NCBI RefSeq assembly: GCF_042662685.1
Contig: NZ_JBHSYO010000015.1
Coordinates: forward strand, 210,342 to 274,341
DNA: 64,000 nt
Direction: 5' to 3'
From: Pseudobowmanella zhangzhouensis
GTDB lineage: Bacteria > Pseudomonadota > Gammaproteobacteria > Enterobacterales > Alteromonadaceae
The position numbers and the translations under genes were made by a program. The notes beneath the pieces are model-generated. The model made no database searches and was not told the origin of the DNA. It saw only the letters and a program-made list of their open reading frames with translations. Of this stretch, positions 25,164 to 34,388 are shown one piece after another. Within the stretch, counting starts at the first letter, position 1. Every line of letters begins with the position of its first letter.

Positions 25164-26188
25164 TTATTCCACTCCAGAATCACTTTGCCCGATTGACCCG
25201 AGCCCATAGTTTCAAAACCGGTCTGGAACTGGTCCACCGGCATTCGATGGGTAATGATCGGTTCCAGATTCAAGCCACTTTGAATCAGGCTGGCCATTTT
25301 GTACCAGGTTTCAAACATTTCACGGCCATAAATCCCTTTAATGGTCAGGCCTTTAAAAATCACCTGATTCCAGTCTATGGCGGTGGCACCGGGCGGAATA
25401 CCCAGCATGGCAATCTTACCGCCGTGATTCATGTTGTTCAGCATATCGCTAAAGGCGGTTGGTACGCCGGACATCTCCAGCCCGACATCAAAGCCTTCGG
25501 TCATTCCCAGCTCATTCATCACATCTTTCAGCTTTTCTTTGCTGACATCCACGGCTCGGGTAGCACCCATTTTACGCGCCAGCTCGAGGCGATATGGGTT
25601 TACGTCGGTGATCACCACGTAACGGGCACCCACGTGTTTAGCCACCGCAGCCGCCATAATACCAATCGGGCCAGCGCCGGTGATCAGTACGTCTTCGCCG
25701 ACTAAATCAAATGACAACGCGGTATGTACTGCGTTGCCGAACGGGTCAAAAATTGACGCCAGATCGTCACTGATATTGTCCGGGATCTTAAAGGCGTTAA
25801 ACGCCGGGATAACCAAATACTCTGCAAAGGCGCCCTGACGATTTACCCCGACACCGGTAGTATTGCGGCACAAATGACGACGCCCTGCGCGGCAGTTACG
25901 ACAGTGTCCGCAGGTAATATGCCCTTCACCTGACACGCGATCACCGACTTTAAAGCCTGCCACTTCTGAGCCCATATCCACCACTTCACCCACATATTCA
26001 TGGCCGACCACCATAGGCACAGGAATGGTTTTTTGTGACCAGTCATCCCAGTGAAAAATGTGCATATCGGTGCCACAAATAGCGGTTTTACGAATTTTAA
26101 TCAGCAAATCATTCGGGCCGACCTCTGGCAAGGGCACATCCACCATCCAGATGCCTGGTTCCGCTTTTAATTTACTCAGGGCTTTCAT
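25160..26188 (-). CDS. tdh: L-threonine 3-dehydrogenase
   Basis: 342 aa zinc medium-chain dehydrogenase. It oxidises threonine to 2-amino-3-ketobutyrate with NAD. Catalytic zinc ligands: Cys in KTAICGTDMHIF, His-Glu in VGHEYVG; structural zinc Cys in CGHCRNCRAGRRHLC; NAD-binding GAGPIG. Its start overlaps kbl by four bases. The unstable product goes straight to Kbl. Confidence 0.97.
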   Translation of the reverse strand: MKALSKLKAEPGIWMVDVPLPEVGPNDLLIKIRKTAICGTDMHIFHWDDWSQKTIPVPMVVGHEYVGEVVDMGSEVAGFKVGDRVSGEGHITCGHCRNCRAGRRHLCRNTTGVGVNRQGAFAEYLVIPAFNAFKIPDNISDDLASIFDPFGNAVHTALSFDLVGEDVLITGAGPIGIMAAAVAKHVGARYVVITDVNPYRLELARKMGATRAVDVSKEKLKDVMNELGMTEGFDVGLEMSGVPTAFSDMLNNMNHGGKIAMLGIPPGATAIDWNQVIFKGLTIKGIYGREMFETWYKMASLIQSGLNLEPIITHRMPVDQFQTGFETMGSGQSGKVILEWNK

Positions 26189-27381
26189 GCAATGACTCCA
26201 AGTTCACGACCTACGTCGATAAATGCATCAATGGCTTTGTCCAGTTGCGCACGGGTATGCGCTGCAGACATTTGCGTACGAATACGCGCCTTGCCCTGTG
26301 GCACCACAGGGAAAGAAAAACCAACCACATAAATGCCACGGGCAAGCATCTTGTCCGCCATTTGCGCAGCAAGCTTCGCATCGCCGAGCATCACCGGAAT
26401 GATCGCGTGGTCGGCACCGGCTAATTCAAAACCGGCGTCACTCATGCGACGACGGAAGTACGCGGCATTGTCCTTTAACTGCTTACGCAGTTCAGCGCCT
26501 TCGGCCAGCATATCCAGTACCCGGATAGAGGCTGATACGATGGCTGGCGCCAGAGAGTTTGAGAACAAATACGGACGAGAACGTTGACGTAACCAGTCAA
26601 TGACATTTTTACGCGCCGCGGTGTAACCACCTGAAGCGCCACCCAGTGCTTTACCCAAGGTTCCGGTAATGATGTCCACCCGACCCATTACACCGCAGTG
26701 CTCGTGGCTGCCACGGCCCTGTTCACCGACAAAGCCGACCGCATGGGAGTCATCAACCATAACCAGCGCGCCATACTGTTCGGCCAGATCGCACACCGCA
26801 GACAAATTCGCGATTACGCCATCCATGGAAAACACACCATCGGTGGCGATCAGGATATTCCGCGCGCCGTCAGCCTGCGCCTGCTGCAAACAGGCTTCCA
26901 GTTCCCGCATGTTGTTATTGGCATAACGATAACGTTTAGCCTTACACAAACGCACGCCGTCAATGATACTGGCGTGATTCAGCGCATCGGAAATAATCGC
27001 ATCTTCTGCATCCAGCAACGTTTCAAACAGGCCGGCATTGGCATCGAAGCATGACGAATACAAAATGCAATCTTCCATGCCGAGGAAATCGGCCATTTTG
27101 CGTTCCAATTCTTTATGGGTGTCCTGAGTACCGCAGATAAAGCGCACCGATGCCATACCAAAGCCGTGGCTATCCAGCCCCTGCTTGGCCGCTTCAATCA
27201 ATTGCGGATGATTCGCCAGACCCAGATAGTTGTTAGCACAGAAATTCAGTACATGCTCACCGCTGGCGACCGCAATGTCGGCCTGCTGTGAAGAAGTAAT
27301 AATACGTTCATGCTTGTACAGACCTTGCTGGGCAACATCATCTAATTGGGCGTCTATGCGCTGGAAAAAAGCGTCTTTCAT
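26185..27381 (-). CDS. kbl: glycine C-acetyltransferase (2-amino-3-ketobutyrate CoA ligase)
   Basis: 398 aa PLP enzyme of the alpha-oxoamine synthase group. It splits 2-amino-3-ketobutyrate with CoA to glycine and acetyl-CoA. PLP Lys is in GTLGKALGGASGG, the cofactor Asp-x-x-His in VMVDDSHAVGF, and FCANNYLGLANHP opens the fold. AGGA precedes ATG. It is the first gene of the overlapping kbl-tdh-glpE-glpG unit; its promoter should be in the 205-base gap shared with waaA. Confidence 0.97.
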   Translation of the reverse strand: MKDAFFQRIDAQLDDVAQQGLYKHERIITSSQQADIAVASGEHVLNFCANNYLGLANHPQLIEAAKQGLDSHGFGMASVRFICGTQDTHKELERKMADFLGMEDCILYSSCFDANAGLFETLLDAEDAIISDALNHASIIDGVRLCKAKRYRYANNNMRELEACLQQAQADGARNILIATDGVFSMDGVIANLSAVCDLAEQYGALVMVDDSHAVGFVGEQGRGSHEHCGVMGRVDIITGTLGKALGGASGGYTAARKNVIDWLRQRSRPYLFSNSLAPAIVSASIRVLDMLAEGAELRKQLKDNAAYFRRRMSDAGFELAGADHAIIPVMLGDAKLAAQMADKMLARGIYVVGFSFPVVPQGKARIRTQMSAAHTRAQLDKAIDAFIDVGRELGVIA

Positions 27382-27513
27382 CGGTGTCCTGCTCGTTGGG
27401 CAATCATGGGCGCATTTTAAAAGAAACTGCGCCGCTTTATAACAGCACAGTGGTCAAACAAGCGCGACTTTTACGTGAATAACCGTGTTTTTCAGGCCAT
27501 TTTTGTCAGCAAT

Positions 27514-27554
27514 ACTGTACGACAGTGCGTGATTACCCGTATTTCGGGTATGAT
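27514..27554. promoter_or_regulatory. palindromes in the kbl/waaA divergent region
   Basis: Two short inverted repeats lie close to waaA: ACTGT-ACG-ACAGT (27514-27526) and TACCCG-TATTT-CGGGTA (27534-27550). The second touches a -10-like TATGAT (27549-27554) on the plus strand, so it may be an operator for waaA. No factor can be named. Confidence 0.35.
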
Positions 27555-27586
27555 GCCGTCCAAAATCAAACGCTTACAATGGTGCC

Positions 27587-28870
27587 ATGTCCAATTCCCA
27601 AGCCCAAGCAAACTGGCCTCGCTGGCTTTATACACTGCTATTTATGGCACTATCACCGTTGTTGGCGATCAGTCTGTGGCGGAAAAAGCGCGCATTGGGA
27701 AAAACGGCCGACAATGAATGGCAACAACGTCTTGGTTTTGGCTTTCCAGCAGTGAACCCCGGTAGCTGGTTACTGCATTGCGCTTCAATGGGCGAAGTCA
27801 GTGCCGCTGCGCCGCTGATAAGGGCACTGTTAGATAGAGGCGTTCGTCTTACTCTTACCACCAGTACCGCCGCCGGCGCAGCTCAGGTGGCGCGATTATT
27901 CCCGGAACAGTTAACCCATATTTATCTGCCGTTCGACTTGCCAGGCAACATGTCACGCCTGCTTCGTCACGTTAAACCACAGCGATTGCTGATTATTGAA
28001 GTGGAACTTTGGCCAAATTTGCTCGCTCAGTGCAAAAAACGTCAAATTCCCGTGTACTTGCTCAATGCCCGCTTAACTAACGATTCCTGCCGGCGCTACA
28101 GTAAATGGCCCAAACTGGTGCAACCTATGTTAAGTGCCCTGAGCCATGTTGCTGCACAGGATCAGCGCGATGCAGATAACTACCGCACGTTAGGCGTTAG
28201 CGCAGAGAGAATCAGTATCAGTGGCAATATCAAATTTGCCCTTCGTCAAAGCAATACCTTGCTGGCACAGCGTGAACAGTTGGCCACACAACTTAACACT
28301 GATGACCGGCCAACATTATTAGCTGCCAGCACCCACGCCAGTGAAGAAAGCGAACTTATTCAGGCGCTCAAGGTATTAGCGACGCAATATCCGGCATTAC
28401 TTTTGGTGCTGGTGCCACGCCATCCGCAACGCTTTAGTGAAGTTGAAGCGCTGTGTCGTCAATCAGGCCTTAACTGGCAAGCATTTTCCAGTGGGCAGTC
28501 GGTAGATAACGCGACGCAGATTCTGCTGGTCGATGCGTTAGGCCAACTGCAGGCGCTTTATGGGCTATGCAACATGGCGTTTGTAGGCGGTTCGATTACT
28601 GACCGTGGCGGGCATAATCCACTGGAAGCGGCGTTATTTGGCAAACCCGTAATGATGGGACCTCACCGCGAAAATAACCTGCAGATCTGTGAAATCATGG
28701 CCGCGCAGGGTGCGCTGGCCGGCGTCACCAACGCCGGCGATATCGTTGAATGTACCCGCTATTGGCTTAGCGATAACACCGCCTATCAATTGGCTTGTAC
28801 AAGCAGTCAGCGCTGCCTGCAGTCAGGTCAGGATGCCCTGTCGCGCACCCTCGATATGTTAGGCTTGTAA
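27587..28870 (+). CDS. waaA: 3-deoxy-D-manno-octulosonic acid transferase
   Basis: 427 aa, N-terminal membrane anchor, GT30 family. WaaA moves Kdo from CMP-Kdo to lipid IVA. Family signatures: HCASMGEVSAAAPLI with the catalytic Glu, VELWPNLL, NARLTNDSCRRY, and C-terminal GGHNPLEAALFGKP with MGPHRENN. The presence of a Kdo kinase gene 1.1 kb away suggests that this enzyme adds a single Kdo, as in Haemophilus and Vibrio, though the sequence alone does not show it. Its last 12 bases overlap the convergent glycosyltransferase gene. Confidence 0.95.
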   Translation: MSNSQAQANWPRWLYTLLFMALSPLLAISLWRKKRALGKTADNEWQQRLGFGFPAVNPGSWLLHCASMGEVSAAAPLIRALLDRGVRLTLTTSTAAGAAQVARLFPEQLTHIYLPFDLPGNMSRLLRHVKPQRLLIIEVELWPNLLAQCKKRQIPVYLLNARLTNDSCRRYSKWPKLVQPMLSALSHVAAQDQRDADNYRTLGVSAERISISGNIKFALRQSNTLLAQREQLATQLNTDDRPTLLAASTHASEESELIQALKVLATQYPALLLVLVPRHPQRFSEVEALCRQSGLNWQAFSSGQSVDNATQILLVDALGQLQALYGLCNMAFVGGSITDRGGHNPLEAALFGKPVMMGPHRENNLQICEIMAAQGALAGVTNAGDIVECTRYWLSDNTAYQLACTSSQRCLQSGQDALSRTLDMLGL

Positions 28871-29926
28871 CGAGTCAAAGAAGTCCAGTAACTGGCGGGC
28901 CTCACGCTCGATACTGTAATCGGCCAAAACACGCTCTCGGCCCGCTTTACCCATGGCGGTGAGTTTTTCCCGATCAGCCAGCATCAGCGCCAAACGATCG
29001 GCTACTGCATCGGTGTCGTTGACCGGCACCACATAACCGTCTTGGCCCTCACGAATAATTTCTTTCCAGGCACCGGCATCCGTTGCCAGCACTGCGGCTT
29101 CGGCGCTCATTGCCTCAGGTACAGTTAAGCCGAAGCCTTCGTTATCACTTAATGCACAAACCGCTGAAAGCGCCGAGAAGATTGGCGGAATACGTTCAAA
29201 TGGCAACTCGCCAGTGAAGGTAATGCGTTCAGCGAGGCCGGCGTCGGCGATTTCCTGTTTTAAACCATCGACAAAGTCCTGATGCGACGAACCAATCGCT
29301 CCTACCACCACGGCATTCACATCTGGATGTTGCGGTAATACGCGGATACAAGCACGTACAAAGTGATGTACGCCTTTTTGCTTTCGTACCCGGCCTAAAA
29401 TGCCAATACCGACGTTACCACCGTAGCCCAACGCCTGCCATGCTGCGGCCTTGTCCTCGGCCGGCACATAGATGCCACTTTGCACACCGTGGGGGATCAC
29501 GATATCCGGCCCGACATCTAAAAAGCCGGCGGAGCGTTGACTGACCGCGACCACCGCATCCATCTTACGGGTGATCCACACAGTCGAACCTGAGCGTTTA
29601 CGCTGCGCGGCGCTGCTAAACACCATTTTAATTTTACAGCGGAAGATATAGCGCAGAATCAGCGCCTGAATCATCTCGTCCACCCGGCGGGCGTGGAAAA
29701 TCCGCCATTTTCCGTTACTCAGAGGCTTCTGACACAACTTCACCACATCCCAGAAACTTATATATAAACTTGGGTCGGTCAGGTGATGTTTACCCATCAC
29801 ACGCAAATTGGCCCACTTTTTCTGCTCGGCAGACACCTGCAGCATCGTGGAGGTGACGCCGGAAAAATTAGAATTTGAGTTGCCTAAAATCAGCGTGATT
29901 TCAGATGACGGTGTATGCTCGCTCAA
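28859..29926 (-). CDS. family-4 glycosyltransferase, probably LPS core
   Basis: 355 aa GT-B enzyme. The N-terminal Rossmann domain contains ITRKMDAVVAVS and VIPHGV, as in LpcC-type core mannosyltransferases; the C-terminal nucleotide-sugar domain has GRVRKQKGVHHF and the GT4 E-x7-E motif in NEGFGLTVPEAM. The start is TTG at 29926 with AGAGG eight bases upstream; the next ATG would remove 27 residues including the glycine-rich first strand. Lying between waaA and kdkA, it most likely adds a core sugar, but donor and linkage are unknown. Confidence 0.82.
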   Translation of the reverse strand: MSEHTPSSEITLILGNSNSNFSGVTSTMLQVSAEQKKWANLRVMGKHHLTDPSLYISFWDVVKLCQKPLSNGKWRIFHARRVDEMIQALILRYIFRCKIKMVFSSAAQRKRSGSTVWITRKMDAVVAVSQRSAGFLDVGPDIVIPHGVQSGIYVPAEDKAAAWQALGYGGNVGIGILGRVRKQKGVHHFVRACIRVLPQHPDVNAVVVGAIGSSHQDFVDGLKQEIADAGLAERITFTGELPFERIPPIFSALSAVCALSDNEGFGLTVPEAMSAEAAVLATDAGAWKEIIREGQDGYVVPVNDTDAVADRLALMLADREKLTAMGKAGRERVLADYSIEREARQLLDFFDSLQA

Positions 29927-30008
29927 CGGCTTTACCTCTGCAATTTGGGGCGCATTCTTCGCGGCTTTTGTTTACAATGCCCCTCGTTTTAGTTGCGCGC
30001 AGTGTAGC

Positions 30009-30722
30009 ATGGCCTTAATCGAGCAAAAAATTTCTGCACAACAAAATCTGTTCGCTACCGCTGAATTTATCGGGCAGGTAACGCCTGGGTGGTTTGACGT
30101 GAACTTCTGGCAGCAACAGCAAGCCATTACCGGTCAGGCCAAGGGCCGCGGTGCCGCGATATTTATTCAGCACCAGCAGCATCAGTGGGTGTTACGTCAC
30201 TATCGTCGTGGCGGCTTAGTCGGCAAATTCATCCGCGATGCTTTTTGGTTTACCGGTCAAAACCGCACCCGGGTGGCGCGAGAACTCAATTTGCTGGCCC
30301 AGATGCGCGAATGGCATCTGCCATGCCCTAGCCCAGTGGCAGGCCGGGTCATACAAAGCGGCTTGCTGTATCGCAATGACATCCTGATTGAGCGCATTGC
30401 TGATGCCACAGATGTTCACGATATCTTATGTAAGCGAGCACTTACTGATGACCAGTGGCAGTCTATTGGAAGAACCATTCGTCGTTTTCATGACAAACAG
30501 GTTTATCACCATGATTTGAATATCCACAATATCCTGCTCGATGCCAGCGATGAAGTTTGGCTGATCGATTTCGATAAATGCGATATTCGTATCGGCGAGC
30601 GCTGGAAACAGGATAATCTTGCCCGGCTACATCGCTCACTACAGAAAGAACTTGGCAAAAAATTAGGCTACCACTTCAGTCAGTCGGATTGGTTGGCACT
30701 GATAAGTGGTTATCAACCCTGA
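30009..30722 (+). CDS. kdkA: 3-deoxy-D-manno-octulosonic acid kinase
   Basis: 237 aa of the WaaP/KdkA kinase-like family. It phosphorylates O-4 of the single Kdo on lipid A precursors. Motifs: WVLRHYRRGG (nucleotide-binding strand with Lys/Arg replacement), catalytic loop VYHHDLNIHNILL and metal-binding LIDFDKC. The open frame extends left to 29808 across the start of the divergent glycosyltransferase gene; ATG 30009 avoids this and gives the family length. It is followed by the wzi-like gene on the same strand. Confidence 0.9.
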   Translation: MALIEQKISAQQNLFATAEFIGQVTPGWFDVNFWQQQQAITGQAKGRGAAIFIQHQQHQWVLRHYRRGGLVGKFIRDAFWFTGQNRTRVARELNLLAQMREWHLPCPSPVAGRVIQSGLLYRNDILIERIADATDVHDILCKRALTDDQWQSIGRTIRRFHDKQVYHHDLNIHNILLDASDEVWLIDFDKCDIRIGERWKQDNLARLHRSLQKELGKKLGYHFSQSDWLALISGYQP

Positions 30723-30762
30723 AAGGCATTAAAATCGTGCAAGTTTTATGAAAGGAATCAGC

Positions 30763-32115
30763 ATGTTGTCTAAAAGACTGATGGCAATTCTGGCATGTAC
30801 ACCCTCGCTGGCCATGGCGACCGGTGTTTCCCCTTACCTGCCATTAAATATTTCGCCGGAAGCGGAATTACAAATTGAACGCGCATTTGTGCTTGCTGGA
30901 CACCCTTCACTCAGCAAACCCTACAAAGCCAGTGATTTACTGCGTATTTTGCCGCAATTGCGCGAGCTCAACCCAACGCTGTATCAACAGCTAAGCCAGT
31001 ATCTGAGCCGTTATCGCCGCACAGAGGCGGTAACCCATAAATCGTTTACGCTCGCCACCAATGATGGGCCGGCGCAGCCGCTACCTAATCAGCGCGGCCA
31101 AACCAGCGATTCACGGTTTAGCGTCGAAAGTACCGGCTTTTACATGTTTTCACCCTACATCGCCTTGGCGGCTGGGACCCGATGGGACGAGCAACAGGGT
31201 TTGAGCCATTTCGGCACCCACCTAAGCGTCGGCAATGAATACCTGCAGTTAGATGCAGGCTACCGCGATCACTGGTGGTCTCCGATGCAAGATAGTGCGC
31301 TATTGTTATCCACTCATGCGCCCAACTCGTTGTCCGTGACACTGAGCAATGCTTCCCCGTTGTCGCCGTTGGGACTGCGTTATGAGCTGTTTATCAGTGA
31401 GCTGGAAGATCTCACTTTATCGCCAGAAATGGGGACGCAGTCACACAATCTGATTGGTGCACATCTGAGCTTTCAACCACTAACCAACCTGAACTTGGGC
31501 ATGAATCGTGTCGTTCACCTGGGGGCTAATAATCAAGCTGTTGGTATTGGTAACACTGTACAAGCACTGCTTAACACAGATGCGCACTCTGAGCCGAGCA
31601 GCTATGCATTGAGCTCTGTCAGCGCCCGTTATAATCATGGGGGGGATTTACCAGTCAGTGTTTACACCGAACGGGCCCGCAGTGAAAACGATGACGACAG
31701 TGCAAACAGCATGTCGTTTGGCGTGTTTCTGCCATTTGTCACCAAAGATATTGCGCTGCGTGCAGAATACGTTAAGCAAGATCGCAACTGGGCAACGCCG
31801 ACGTTTTTCCAACAAGGTTATAGCAATGACAATCTGGCTATCGGCCACTGGGCAGATCAACCTGTTGAGCCATCAGAGTTGCGGGTAACCAGCGTCAATC
31901 TCAGCTGGCAACATGCCGGCAACCGTCTGCTGAATGTGACCTTACGTAATGTCAGTCGCCACATTGATACAGACAGCGGAAGCAAAAATCATATTCAGCT
32001 TGAAGCCAGCTATAGTTTTGCCACCAGCCACGGTTTTTATGGCATTAGCCTGTATACTGGCAAAAACAGTTGGGATCAGTCATTTACCCGACTCAGCGGA
32101 TTTTACCGCTGGTAA
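30763..32115 (+). CDS. wzi: Wzi-type capsule assembly outer-membrane protein
   Basis: 450 aa with signal peptide (LSKRLMAILACTPSLAMA). An N-terminal helical part (about 30-95) is followed by a long run of amphipathic strands, with the GNEYLQLDAGYRDHWWSP signature of Wzi near residue 160, ending in an aromatic residue (FYRW), as expected of a barrel. Wzi is an outer-membrane lectin that ties capsule to the cell surface. ATG 30763 has AAGGAA seven bases upstream; ATG 30748 has no site. No wza/wzc genes are nearby. The neighbours suggest that the ligand could be a glycerol-phosphate-bearing glycan. Confidence 0.85.
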   Translation: MLSKRLMAILACTPSLAMATGVSPYLPLNISPEAELQIERAFVLAGHPSLSKPYKASDLLRILPQLRELNPTLYQQLSQYLSRYRRTEAVTHKSFTLATNDGPAQPLPNQRGQTSDSRFSVESTGFYMFSPYIALAAGTRWDEQQGLSHFGTHLSVGNEYLQLDAGYRDHWWSPMQDSALLLSTHAPNSLSVTLSNASPLSPLGLRYELFISELEDLTLSPEMGTQSHNLIGAHLSFQPLTNLNLGMNRVVHLGANNQAVGIGNTVQALLNTDAHSEPSSYALSSVSARYNHGGDLPVSVYTERARSENDDDSANSMSFGVFLPFVTKDIALRAEYVKQDRNWATPTFFQQGYSNDNLAIGHWADQPVEPSELRVTSVNLSWQHAGNRLLNVTLRNVSRHIDTDSGSKNHIQLEASYSFATSHGFYGISLYTGKNSWDQSFTRLSGFYRW

Positions 32116-32129
32116 CCTGAGAGCTTGTC

Positions 32130-32525
32130 ATGCGCAAAGTCATTACCTTCGGCACTTTCGATGTATTTCACGTCGGTCACATCAATATCCTGAAACGAGC
32201 TCGGGAACAGGGTGATTACCTGATTGTGGGGATATCGTCTGACCAACTGAACATAAATAAAAAGGGACGCGCACCAATCTATCCACTTAGTAGCCGCATG
32301 GAAATCATCCAGTCACTGCGGTTTGTCGACGAAGTGTTTGTTGAAGAATCATTAGAAAAAAAGCGCGAGTACATTCAACAGTTTGATGCTGACGCACTGG
32401 TGATGGGCGATGACTGGGTCGGTCGATTTGATGAATTCAAAGACATATGCGACGTTGTTTATTTGCCGCGTACCCCATCCATATCCACCACCGAAATTAT
32501 CGAAGTTATTCGCGAGATCCCCTGA
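32130..32525 (+). CDS. glycerol-3-phosphate cytidylyltransferase (TagD-like)
   Basis: 131 aa, full length for this family. It would make CDP-glycerol from CTP and glycerol 3-phosphate. The nucleotidyltransferase signatures are present: GTFDVFHVGHINIL (HxGH at 14-17) and RTPSISTTEII near the end (RTxGISTT in TagD). The last base overlaps the next start (TGATG), so the enzyme is coupled to the transferase that would use its product. Such pairs build teichoic acids in Gram-positives and phosphoglycerol-bearing glycans in some Gram-negatives. A related substrate such as ribitol phosphate is less likely for this short form. Confidence 0.88.
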   Translation: MRKVITFGTFDVFHVGHINILKRAREQGDYLIVGISSDQLNINKKGRAPIYPLSSRMEIIQSLRFVDEVFVEESLEKKREYIQQFDADALVMGDDWVGRFDEFKDICDVVYLPRTPSISTTEIIEVIREIP

Positions 32526-33550
32526 TGCGCTATTTGTTTTACATTGGCCAGAATTACTCCTTTGAAATCCTCCGCCCGGTGCAGGACGAAGCACGTCAGC
32601 GTGGTGACGAGGTTGCCTGGTTTATCGAAGGGAATGACGTTAACTGCGAGTACTTTCAGTCAGATGAAATGGTTCTGGACTCAATTCACGCGGTGAAAAA
32701 ATTTCACCCGGATGCCGTGTTTGTACCGGGCAATCTGGTGCCACGCTTTATTCCTGGCTTAAAAGTGCAGGTCTTCCATGGTTTTGAATGGAAGAAAAAA
32801 GGTCACTTCCGTCTGCGTAACATGTTCGATCTGTACTGCACACAGGGCCCTTTGTTTACCGCTAAGTTCAATGAACTGCGTGCACCACACCCGCACTTTA
32901 ATGTGGTAGAAACCGGCTGGCCGAAGGTAGATGTGCTATTCGATAGCCCAGCCTATCAGTGGCCCGCCCGCTCAGACAAACCGGTTATTTTATATGCCCC
33001 GACGTTTTCACCGGCACTGACCAGCGCGCCGGCTTTATTCGAGGAAATTAAACGGATGGTCGGGCAAGGCAGATGGCAATGGCTGATTAAATTCCACCCT
33101 AAAATGGATCAGGAATGGGTTGAACGCTATCGCGAGCTTGAGGGTGAAAACTGCCATGTTGTCGAAACTGCCAGTCTGGCGCCTGTGTTACAAGCTGCAG
33201 ACATCATGGTATCCGATACGTCGTCAATCATTACTGAGTTTGCGTTATTATCGCGTCCGGTTGTGACCTTCAAAAACAAAGCCCCGGAAGCTCATCTGGT
33301 AGACATTAATCTAGCTGACCAGCTTGAACAGGCCATCGCCAGCAACCTGCCGCCTTCACCCGCATTACTTGATGCCATCGAGCAAAATGTCGCACAGTTG
33401 CACCCCTATCAGGATGGAAAATCATCTGCGCGCATGTTGGATGCGGTGGAGTCCATGATCAAGCTGGGTAGAAAGGGCCTTAAACCGATGCCACGCAATC
33501 TGTTTCGCAACCTCAAATTACGTAAAAAATTGGGTTACTGGGGAGCATAA
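32525..33550 (+). CDS. CDP-glycerol glycerophosphotransferase family protein
   Basis: 341 aa. TagB/TagF-like fold: VFHGFEWKKKG in the place of the catalytic-His region of TagF (HG-W/T-x-x-K), LYAPTF (matching the YxPT motif), KFHPKM with the conserved His-Pro, and VSDTSSIITEFALLSRPVV, the CDP-glycerol binding SD-x-SS motif. It should transfer glycerol phosphate from CDP-glycerol to a glycan. No membrane helix; a basic C-terminal tail (RNLFRNLKLRKKLGYW) may bind the membrane surface. Coupled to the cytidylyltransferase and followed 5 bases later by coaD. Confidence 0.87.
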   Translation: MRYLFYIGQNYSFEILRPVQDEARQRGDEVAWFIEGNDVNCEYFQSDEMVLDSIHAVKKFHPDAVFVPGNLVPRFIPGLKVQVFHGFEWKKKGHFRLRNMFDLYCTQGPLFTAKFNELRAPHPHFNVVETGWPKVDVLFDSPAYQWPARSDKPVILYAPTFSPALTSAPALFEEIKRMVGQGRWQWLIKFHPKMDQEWVERYRELEGENCHVVETASLAPVLQAADIMVSDTSSIITEFALLSRPVVTFKNKAPEAHLVDINLADQLEQAIASNLPPSPALLDAIEQNVAQLHPYQDGKSSARMLDAVESMIKLGRKGLKPMPRNLFRNLKLRKKLGYWGA

Positions 33551-33555
33551 AAAGC

Positions 33556-34041
33556 ATGCACAGCAAAGCAATTTATCCGGGTACCTTTGACCCAATTACC
33601 AATGGCCACGCGGACCTGATTGAACGCGCAGCAAATATGTTCAGCCACGTGGTTGTGGCGGTTGCAGCCAATCCCAGCAAGAAGCCGTTGTTCAGCCTTG
33701 AGGAAAGGGTAGAGCAGATCCGAGACATTACTGCGCACCTGAATAACGTCGAAGTCGTTGGCTTTACTGGCTTACTCGCCGAATTTGCCCGTCAACAACA
33801 CGCGACCGTGCTGGTCCGCGGGCTGCGTGCGGTATCTGACTTTGAATATGAATTTCAACTGGCGAATATGAATCGACGCCTGAATCCGGAATTAGAGAGC
33901 GTATTTCTGACCCCGGCGGAAGAGAACTCCTTTATTTCTTCCACGCTGGTTAAGGAAGTCGCGCTGCATGGAGGCGATGTCAGCGGTTTCTGCCACCCTT
34001 CTATCGTCGCTGCCCTTAAGGCGCGTTTCACCTCGCAATGA
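33556..34041 (+). CDS. coaD: phosphopantetheine adenylyltransferase
   Basis: 161 aa. It makes dephospho-CoA from 4'-phosphopantetheine and ATP. Signatures: YPGTFDPITNGH (T/HxGH site), VRGLRAVSDFEYE, and SSTLVKEVA at the C-terminus. Linked with LPS core genes on the left, as in many gammaproteobacteria (waaA-coaD-mutM). Its TGA overlaps the next ATG. Confidence 0.97.
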   Translation: MHSKAIYPGTFDPITNGHADLIERAANMFSHVVVAVAANPSKKPLFSLEERVEQIRDITAHLNNVEVVGFTGLLAEFARQQHATVLVRGLRAVSDFEYEFQLANMNRRLNPELESVFLTPAEENSFISSTLVKEVALHGGDVSGFCHPSIVAALKARFTSQ

Positions 34042-34388
34042 AAGCGCAACTGGTTGCAGTCTATGGCACCCTGAAACATGGGTGCTGCAACCATAGCGTG
34101 CTACAAGATGCGACTTTTGTTGGAGGCTTTGTCACGCCTCCCAGCTATAGCATGTTGAATATTGGTGAATATCCGGCGTTGATCACCGGCGGTTCAACGG
34201 CTATCCGTTGTGAAGTTTACCGCGTCAAAAAGCAGCACATGGTTAACCTGGATGCGTTAGAAGACTATCCGCATTTGTACACCCGGCGGCACATCGAAAC
34301 ACCTTTTGGTCAAGCCTGGCTATACCTGTGGAATCAATCGCCGCAAGGTTACCCGCTGATTAACCACGGTAACTGGTCAGAAGGCTAA
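34038..34388 (+). CDS. gamma-glutamylcyclotransferase-like (YtfP/AIG2) protein
   Basis: 116 aa, with the GGCT fold markers VAVYGTLKHG at the N-terminus, GEYPALI and a DALEDYPHLYTRR helix containing the presumed catalytic Glu. Family members split gamma-glutamylamine or gamma-glutamyl amino acids to 5-oxoproline; the substrate here is unknown. It overlaps coaD by four bases (ATGA) and mutM by four bases tail to tail. Confidence 0.82.
   Translation: MKAQLVAVYGTLKHGCCNHSVLQDATFVGGFVTPPSYSMLNIGEYPALITGGSTAIRCEVYRVKKQHMVNLDALEDYPHLYTRRHIETPFGQAWLYLWNQSPQGYPLINHGNWSEG

Noticed and set aside
27514..27526. ACTGT-ACG-ACAGT as a LexA box between kbl and waaA
   Set aside because: The half sites are three bases apart, not eight.
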